Source: Lysobacter_I brunescens (lineage in GTDB: Bacteria; Pseudomonadota; Gammaproteobacteria; Xanthomonadales; Xanthomonadaceae). From it: 64,000 nucleotides of DNA. This document shows positions 58,536 through 64,000 of the stretch, one piece after another. Location: positions 1 through 64,000 of the forward strand of contig NZ_JBHTIF010000005.1 in assembly GCF_042677005.1 (NCBI RefSeq). Reading direction: 5' to 3'. A model generated the notes under the pieces. The model searched no databases. It was not told where the DNA came from and worked only from the letters and a program-made list of their open reading frames with translations. The position numbers were made by a program, and so were the translations under genes. Position 1 is the first letter of the stretch. Each line of letters opens with the position of its first letter.

Positions 58536-59918
58536 TCAGGCCACCACCTCGTAGCACGGGCGGTACGCGCCCGAGATCTTCATGCGCCGCTGTTCGACGA
58601 AGGCGCGCAGCAGGGCGTCGAGGGATTGCATCATGTCGGTATCGCCGTGGATCTTGAACGGGCCGAATTCCTCGATGCGGCGCATGCCGTCTTCCTTCAC
58701 GTTGCCGGCGACGATGCCCGAGAACGCACGGCGCAGGTCCGCAGCGAGCTCGGCCGGCTTGCGGCCGTGGTGCAGGTCCAGCGCCGCCATCGCTTCATGG
58801 GTCGGCACGAACGGCTGCTGGAACGCCAGCGGGATCTCCAGCGACCAGTTGAAGAAGAACGAATCCTTCTCGACGATGCGGTTCTCGCGCACCTTGCGGA
58901 TGCCGCTCGCCATCTTCTTCGCGACCTTCGCCGGATCGGCGACGATGATCTCGTAGCGCGAGGTCGCGACCTCGCCGAGGGTGAGGCGCAGGAACTTGTC
59001 GATCTGCTCGAAATACGGCGCCGACGCTGCCGGACCAGTGAGGATGAGCGGGAACGGCAGGTTCGCGTTCTCTTCCTGCAGCAGGATGCCGAGCAGGTAG
59101 AGGATTTCCTCGGCGGTGCCGACGCCGCCCGGGAAGACGATGATGCCGTGGCCCATGCGGACGAAGGCTTCGAGACGCTTCTCGATGTCCGGCATGATCA
59201 CCAGGTGATTGACGATCGGGTTCGGCGACTCCGCCGCGATGATGCCCGGCTCGGTGATGCCGATGTAGCGCATGCGGCGATGGCGCTGCTTGGCATGCGC
59301 GATCGTCGCCCCCTTCATCGGCCCCTTCATCGCGCCCGGGCCGCAGCCGGTGCAGATGTCCAGGCCGCGCAGGCCCAGCTCGTAGCCGACCTGCTTGGTG
59401 TAGAGGTATTCGTCACGGTTGATCGAATGGCCGCCCCAGCAGACCACCAGGTTCGGGTCGATCGGGTGCAGGATCCGTGCATTGCGCAGCAGGCCGAACA
59501 CCGCGTCGGTGATGCCTTCGGACGAGACCAGGTTGCGCGGGCCGCCTTCACGCAGCTCGATCGCCGTGTACGCGAGGTCGCGCACCACCGCGAACAGCAG
59601 CTCCGCGACACCGCGGATGATCTCGCCGTCGACGAAGGCCGTGGCCGGCGCCTTCACCAGCTCGATCCGGACGCCGCGATCCTGCTGCAGCACCTGGATG
59701 TCGAAATCGGGATACAGCTCGCGCGCCGCGCGCGGGTCGTCCGACGCGCTGCCGCTGGTCAGCACCGCCAGCGCGCAGCGGCGCAGCAGTTCGTGCATGC
59801 CGCCGCTCGACGCGTCGCGCAGGCGCGCGACCTCGTCGCGTGACAGGACGTCGAGCGCACCGCGCGGGTAGATGTGCGCATCGACGGTGGGGAGGATGGA
59901 AACAGTCTCGTGGGTCAT
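58536..59918 (-). CDS. ppnN: Pyrimidine/purine nucleotide 5'-monophosphate nucleosidase
   Basis: Hydrolyses nucleoside monophosphates to base and ribose 5-phosphate; the E. coli enzyme (YgdH) is stimulated by (p)ppGpp. The 460-residue protein has the LOG-family core motif FPGGVGTAEEILYLLG, flanked by ICTGCGPGAMKGPMKGA, and long N- and C-terminal domains as in PpnN rather than the short lysine-decarboxylase-like LOG proteins. Length matches (about 454). Confidence 0.92.
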   Translation of the reverse strand: MTHETVSILPTVDAHIYPRGALDVLSRDEVARLRDASSGGMHELLRRCALAVLTSGSASDDPRAARELYPDFDIQVLQQDRGVRIELVKAPATAFVDGEIIRGVAELLFAVVRDLAYTAIELREGGPRNLVSSEGITDAVFGLLRNARILHPIDPNLVVCWGGHSINRDEYLYTKQVGYELGLRGLDICTGCGPGAMKGPMKGATIAHAKQRHRRMRYIGITEPGIIAAESPNPIVNHLVIMPDIEKRLEAFVRMGHGIIVFPGGVGTAEEILYLLGILLQEENANLPFPLILTGPAASAPYFEQIDKFLRLTLGEVATSRYEIIVADPAKVAKKMASGIRKVRENRIVEKDSFFFNWSLEIPLAFQQPFVPTHEAMAALDLHHGRKPAELAADLRRAFSGIVAGNVKEDGMRRIEEFGPFKIHGDTDMMQSLDALLRAFVEQRRMKISGAYRPCYEVVA

Positions 59919-60019
59919 CGTTCGTATCGTCGTCTTCGTTGTGTGCCCGTGGACTTTATCGCAGGAAAACGGCGATGGACAGCGCCCTGTCCGCCCCGGA
60001 AAACCAGGGCTCGCAAACG

Positions 60020-60048
60020 ACGACGGCCGGGGATTCCCCGGCCGTCGT
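60020..60048 (-). terminator. Terminator downstream of the TonB receptor
   Basis: ACGACGGCCGGGG and CCCCGGCCGTCGT form a 13-base stem with an ATT loop, 47 bases past the receptor stop. The minus-strand T tail is weak (CGTTTG). Confidence 0.6.
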
Positions 60049-60095
60049 ACATACCACGTCGACGCCTTGGCGGCGCCGCGGATGCAGGCATCCGA

Positions 60096-63000
60096 TCAGA
60101 ACATGTACTTCAGGGTCAGCTGGGCGGCCCACTGCGACTCGCCGCGCTGCTGGCGGGTCACGTAGTCCTCGACTTCACCGTTGACGCCGTAGATGTAGCG
60201 GCCGTTGGCGTCCAGACCCTGGTAGTTCACGAAGCTGCGCGCCAGGCCACCCTGCGCCTGGAAGGCGATCTCGTCGATGCGACCCCAGTCCTTGTTCAGC
60301 AGATTGCCGAAGTTGAGGATGTCGAGCGCCAGGAGGATCTTGTTGCCCTTGAAGAAGCCCGGGAATTCCTGGCTGATGCGCACGTCGAAGTTGTGCACCC
60401 AGTCGCCGTACGAGCTGTTGCGCTCGACCACGCCGCCGGCATAGCGGTTCAGGCCGTTGGCGTTCGCGATCTGCCAGAACAGCGCTTCTTCGTCGGCGGC
60501 GCTGCCGCTGGCGTTGACGTCGCGGAACACCACTTCGCCCGAGCCGGCGCGGGTCGGGATGTACATCAGGTCGTTGGTGATGCCGTCGCCGTTGAGGTCG
60601 TTGTTGTAGATCCAGCTGTACGGCTTGCCCTTGCGGCCTTCATAGAACACGCCGACCGTGGTCTTGTTGTCGCCGAAGAACTTGTGCTCCCAGTTCAGCT
60701 GGCCGGTGAAGCGGTCGCGGATCATGTAGGCCGAATTCGCGGCGACTTCCTCGTTCGGGTTGTACACCGCCACCGAGTTCCAGTTCGAGTTCGACACCGA
60801 GGAGGTCAGCGGGCTGACTTCCTTGGCGCGGGTGTAGGAATAACCCAGGCCCCAGCGCCAGTCATCCATGAAATGGCCCTGCAGCGACAGGGTCAGGTTG
60901 TCGCCGTAGCCCTTGCCGGTGCGCTCGGCGACCAGCACGTTGGCGAAGTTGGCGTTGCTGAGCGCGCGGTTGCGGAAGCCGGTGCAGGCACCGTTGGTGA
61001 TGTTCGAACCGTTGGCGTTCCAGCAGGCGCCGTTGTAACCCTGCGGCGTGTAGTACAGGTTGCGGCCGTCGCTGCCCTGGCGGGTCGGATTACCGAGGTT
61101 CAGGTGCTTGTAGTAGATGCCGTCCTGCACTTCGGTCCGGATGTACTCGATGCCGGCGGTCATGTTCCACCACGGCAGCTCGTGTTCGAACGCGATGTTC
61201 GCCTTCCACACCGAGGGCTGGGCGAGGTCGGGCGAGAGGAAGTCGACGTTGGCCGCAGGCGTGGTGCCGGCGAAGCTGGTCGGCTGCGCGTTGGTGTTCG
61301 GCGTGAACAGGCCGTCGGTGGTCGGGCAGGCAGCGAAACCGGCGATGCCGCAGCCGATCACGCGGGTGGCGATACCGGTGTTGGAGTACGGGTTCGACAG
61401 CCACACGTTGGCGGCGGCGCCTTCGAACAGGCCGATGCCGCCGCGCAGCTGCATGGCGCGCTCGGTCGAGAAGGTGTAGTTGAAGCCCAGGCGCGGCTGG
61501 AACAGGCTGTCGCCGTCGAGCGTGACGTCGTTGCGCAGGCCGAAACCGCCGGTGGCGCGGGTGACCGTGCCGTTCTGCGGCGTGGTCGAACCGGTCAGCG
61601 TGCCCGGCACGACGGCCGCGGCGGCGGCGGCGTTGAACAGCGGCTTCTGGGCCATGCCCTTGCGGTCGACGCGGATGCCGGCGGTGATGGTCAGGTTCTC
61701 GTTGACCGCCCAGGTGTCCTGCAGGAACAGGCCGAGGTTCTGGTAGTCCCACTCGGCCACGCCGTCGCCGAGGGTGAAGCCGGGGGCGCCGACCTGGACC
61801 GAGTAGCTGGTCGGACGACCGCGGCGGAAGTTCTCGAGCACGGCCGCTTCGTTCTGCGCACGCGTGGCGGTGTTGCAGGTCAGCGCACCGGCCTGGAACT
61901 GGTAGAAACCGGCCGCACCGTTGATGCAGGCGAAGGTGTAGTTGCCCTTGGTGTCCTGCAGGAACGCGTTGTAGACGGTGTTGTCGTCGTAGTCGGCGCC
62001 GAACTTCACGGTGTGGTCGCCGAGGAACAGCGTACCGGCGGCGTAGAAGTTCCAGGTCTCGGTGGACAGGTCGTTGAAGTGACGGCTGCGCTCCGTACCG
62101 AAGACCAGGCCGGCCGAGGTGCTGGCGACGGCCGGCGAACCGGCGGGCAGCGCGCCCGCGAAGTTCAGGCGGATCTGCGGCAGGTCGGAATTGTTGATCG
62201 GCGTGCTGACGTAGTCGCGGTACGAGGCCTTGAACTCGGTCGAGAACGTGTCGTTCCAGTCGGAGAAGAATTCACCGACGTAGGTCTCGATCACCTTCTC
62301 TTGGTTGTACCAGTGCGAGCTCAGCGAGATCGCGTTGTTGAAGAAGGTCGGATAGATCGGATCGGTCTGCTCGGTCTTGCTCCAGCGCAGGCTGGCGCGG
62401 TGGCGCTCGCCGATGTTGGCATCGAGCTTGAGCAGGGCGTCGGTGACTTCGAGCTCGGCGCCGGAGGCTTCGGTCGAACCGATGTCGACGCTGTAGTTCG
62501 TGCTGGCGATGTTCTGCGCGCCGGTGATGGCGCTCTGCGTGATCGCCACGTTGGTGCGGGCGCTGCCCAGCGGGCCGAATTCAGGCGTGCTGCGCGTGCT
62601 GGTCAGCTCTTCGTAGGCGGCGAAGAAGAACAGGCGGTCCTTCAGCAGCGGGCCGCCGAAGGTGAAGCCCTTGGTGTCTTCCTCGAACTCCGGTGCATCG
62701 AAGTAGGCGCCGGTGGTGCGGTTGAAACGGCGACCGGCGCCGCGGTCGTCGCGATAGATGTAGTACACCGAACCCTTGAAGTCGTTGGTGCCCGACTTGG
62801 TCACGGCGTTGATGTTCGCGCCGGTGTAGCCCTTCTGGGTGACGTCGTAGTTCGAGATGTTGACCTGCACCGACTGGATGGCGTCGATCGAGATCGGCTG
62901 CTTGGCGGTCGGCAGGTTGTTGGCTTCCAGGCCGAAGGTGTCGTTGGTCGCGACGCCGTCGATGGTGATCGAGTTGTAGCGCGAGTTCTGGCCGCCGGCG

Positions 63001-63539
63001 GAGATTTCGCCGCGCTCCTTGTCGGTCTGCGAGATGCGCGGATCGAAGCGCACGTAGTCCTGCAGGTTGCGCTGGACCGAGGCGTAGTTGTCGAGATCGG
63101 CGCGGCTGATCGCGGTGCCGGCGCCCATCTTGTCGGAGCTGAAGATCTGCGGGCCGGCGGTGCCGGTCACGCGGATGGCGTCGAGTTCTGCGCTGCCGAT
63201 CGAGATGTCGATCTGCGAGGTCTGGTCGAGGGCGAGGTAGATGTCGCTCTCGGTCTGGGTACCGGCGCCTTCCTTGTTCGCGGTGACCTTGTACGGACCG
63301 CCGACGCGCAGGCCGCGGGCGTTGTAGCGGCCGTTGGCATCGGTGACCGCACGGCTGACCGTGCCCGACTCGGTGTGGACGATCGTGACTTCAGCGCCGG
63401 CGACGGGCTGACCATCGGATCCGAGCACCTGTCCGCCGATCGCGGCGGTGGTGTTCTGGGCGAAAGCCGGCGCCGCGGCGAGCGCGACGATCAGCCCGAT
63501 CGACAGTTTGGAGAGTCGGAGACGGTTGGTGTGGTTCAT
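60096..63539 (-). CDS. Oar-like TonB-dependent outer-membrane receptor
   Basis: A 1147-residue outer-membrane protein. A signal peptide (to about PAFA, residue 27) precedes a carboxypeptidase-regulatory-like domain (QVLGSDGQPVAGAEVTIV, residues 38-120), then a plug (SISRAD-like SRADLDNY, ISAGGQNSRYNSITIDG, GANINAVTKSGTN) and a large beta-barrel ending in LTLKYMF with a terminal Phe. This is the Oar/OmpA-related TonB receptor type, common in Xanthomonadales; the substrate is unknown (Oar proteins have been linked to uptake of large molecules and to outer-membrane vesicles). The ATG at 63539 gives a clear signal peptide. Confidence 0.9.
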   Translation of the reverse strand: MNHTNRLRLSKLSIGLIVALAAAPAFAQNTTAAIGGQVLGSDGQPVAGAEVTIVHTESGTVSRAVTDANGRYNARGLRVGGPYKVTANKEGAGTQTESDIYLALDQTSQIDISIGSAELDAIRVTGTAGPQIFSSDKMGAGTAISRADLDNYASVQRNLQDYVRFDPRISQTDKERGEISAGGQNSRYNSITIDGVATNDTFGLEANNLPTAKQPISIDAIQSVQVNISNYDVTQKGYTGANINAVTKSGTNDFKGSVYYIYRDDRGAGRRFNRTTGAYFDAPEFEEDTKGFTFGGPLLKDRLFFFAAYEELTSTRSTPEFGPLGSARTNVAITQSAITGAQNIASTNYSVDIGSTEASGAELEVTDALLKLDANIGERHRASLRWSKTEQTDPIYPTFFNNAISLSSHWYNQEKVIETYVGEFFSDWNDTFSTEFKASYRDYVSTPINNSDLPQIRLNFAGALPAGSPAVASTSAGLVFGTERSRHFNDLSTETWNFYAAGTLFLGDHTVKFGADYDDNTVYNAFLQDTKGNYTFACINGAAGFYQFQAGALTCNTATRAQNEAAVLENFRRGRPTSYSVQVGAPGFTLGDGVAEWDYQNLGLFLQDTWAVNENLTITAGIRVDRKGMAQKPLFNAAAAAAVVPGTLTGSTTPQNGTVTRATGGFGLRNDVTLDGDSLFQPRLGFNYTFSTERAMQLRGGIGLFEGAAANVWLSNPYSNTGIATRVIGCGIAGFAACPTTDGLFTPNTNAQPTSFAGTTPAANVDFLSPDLAQPSVWKANIAFEHELPWWNMTAGIEYIRTEVQDGIYYKHLNLGNPTRQGSDGRNLYYTPQGYNGACWNANGSNITNGACTGFRNRALSNANFANVLVAERTGKGYGDNLTLSLQGHFMDDWRWGLGYSYTRAKEVSPLTSSVSNSNWNSVAVYNPNEEVAANSAYMIRDRFTGQLNWEHKFFGDNKTTVGVFYEGRKGKPYSWIYNNDLNGDGITNDLMYIPTRAGSGEVVFRDVNASGSAADEEALFWQIANANGLNRYAGGVVERNSSYGDWVHNFDVRISQEFPGFFKGNKILLALDILNFGNLLNKDWGRIDEIAFQAQGGLARSFVNYQGLDANGRYIYGVNGEVEDYVTRQQRGESQWAAQLTLKYMF

Positions 63540-63896
63540 TGTTCTTGGCCTCGGTGGAGAACGATGCGGAAACGATGCAGAAATGTCGTGGCGTACGGCA
63601 GACCGCCGGCGCATGAAGCACAGCGATCACAGCGTGGGGAAGACCTGACCGGTTCCGGGTGGCATGCGCGACGACATGCGCACCGGTACGGGTTAAGGAT
63701 AGGTTAACACGATAACGAACGGGAATGACAGGCAAATGACAGCGAATGAAACCGTAAGCCATTGAAATCATTGGCTGAACAGTGTTCATGCATCACTTGA
63801 ATGTCACGCCGCAATCATTTCTGCGACCAGTATGCGGCCCGGCCGGGACCCCGAAACGGGCTCCAATGCGGGCTCGGACGCGGGCCCGGTCGCCCT
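63540..63896. other. Long leader region of the TonB receptor
   Basis: A 357-base gap, less GC-rich than its surroundings at 63680-63800. It holds an inverted repeat GTTAA-7-TTAAC (63692-63708) and two close copies of AATGACAG (about 63724 and 63736). These could be regulator sites, but no known operator is recognised. Promoter hexamers are not clear enough to mark. The end of the gap (63830-63896) is GC-rich with hairpin potential and might terminate the marC-like gene. Confidence 0.4.
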
Positions 63897-64000
63897 TCAG
63901 CCGGCGAGGAAGGCAGCGACGCCGTCCATCAGCATCTGCACCGAGATCGCGACCAGCAGCATGCCCATCAGGCGTTCGAGCGCGGTGAGCACGCGCATGC
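63897..64000 (-). CDS. MarC-family membrane protein (C-terminal part, cut by window edge)
   Basis: Only the last 34 residues are present: VLTALERLMGMLLVAISVQMLMDGVAAFLAG, a membrane helix with the ERLMGM-x-LVAISVQMLxDG pattern that ends MarC/YhgN-family inner-membrane proteins. The role of this family is unknown (an early link to multidrug resistance was not upheld). The rest lies beyond the window; it reads in the same direction as the TonB receptor. Confidence 0.65.
   Translation of the reverse strand, partial: MRVLTALERLMGMLLVAISVQMLMDGVAAFLAG

Noticed and set aside
59874..63707. Open frame of 1277 codons on the plus strand
   Set aside because: Antisense to the Oar-like receptor; its open state follows from high GC and codon bias of the real gene.

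Overview
This window comes from a high-GC gammaproteobacterium of the Xanthomonadales/Lysobacteraceae type. The evidence is the gene content and order: a fused N-acetylglutamate synthase/kinase, an acetylornithine-type carbamoyltransferase, a FimX-like degenerate GGDEF/EAL protein, an Oar-like TonB receptor, and REP repeats resembling those of Stenotrophomonas and Pseudomonas. The genus cannot be fixed from the sequence alone. Genes are dense and many neighbours overlap by 1, 4 or 8 bases, so most of the window is a series of translationally coupled operons.

0-12.9 kb: hisS and a tRNA-Pro(CGG) with its own promoter and terminator, then an 11-gene vitamin B12 operon on the minus strand (btuB, btuM, cobO, cobB, cbiB, cobD, cobQ, cobU, cobT, cobC, cobS). 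It is headed by a textbook cobalamin riboswitch. The gene set covers uptake, adenosylation, amidation and nucleotide-loop assembly, with no early corrin-ring genes in the window.

12.9-23.4 kb: a nine-gene arginine/proline operon on the minus strand (argF', argG, argE, argAB fusion, a GNAT gene, argC, argH, proB, proA). It starts from acetylated intermediates and is preceded by a terminator-like hairpin that may be an attenuator.

23.4-34.5 kb: cysS, sufE, an MFS transporter, a visibly AT-rich island carrying one TIR/deoxyribosyltransferase-like gene, a DksA homologue with a long Lys/Ala/Pro tail and no zinc cysteines, yidD-pyrC-M23 lipoprotein, an ECF sigma factor with a candidate membrane regulator, and a serine hydrolase.

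34.5-50.8 kb: folE2, a squalene-synthase-like gene, gph, ubiG, an amidohydrolase of the MTA/SAH deaminase type, divergent efp/epmB, fimX, htpX, gluQ, a phaB-phaR-phaB cluster without phaC, a PQQ-type sugar dehydrogenase lipoprotein and a DUF533-like protein. Several REP-like palindromes sit between these genes.

50.8-64 kb: a type IV pilus minor pilin operon (fimT-pilV-pilW-pilX-pilY1-pilE), a LytS/AlgZ-like histidine kinase with no adjacent regulator, ppnN, a large Oar-like TonB-dependent receptor, and the 3' end of a MarC-family gene cut by the window edge. FimX and the minor pilins link the window to twitching motility and c-di-GMP control.

The most unusual items are the AT-rich island gene (27281-27982), BtuM with its conserved cysteine, the cysteine-less KAP-tailed DksA homologue, and the leader region of the arg operon. 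I saw no CRISPR array, phage or complete transposon.
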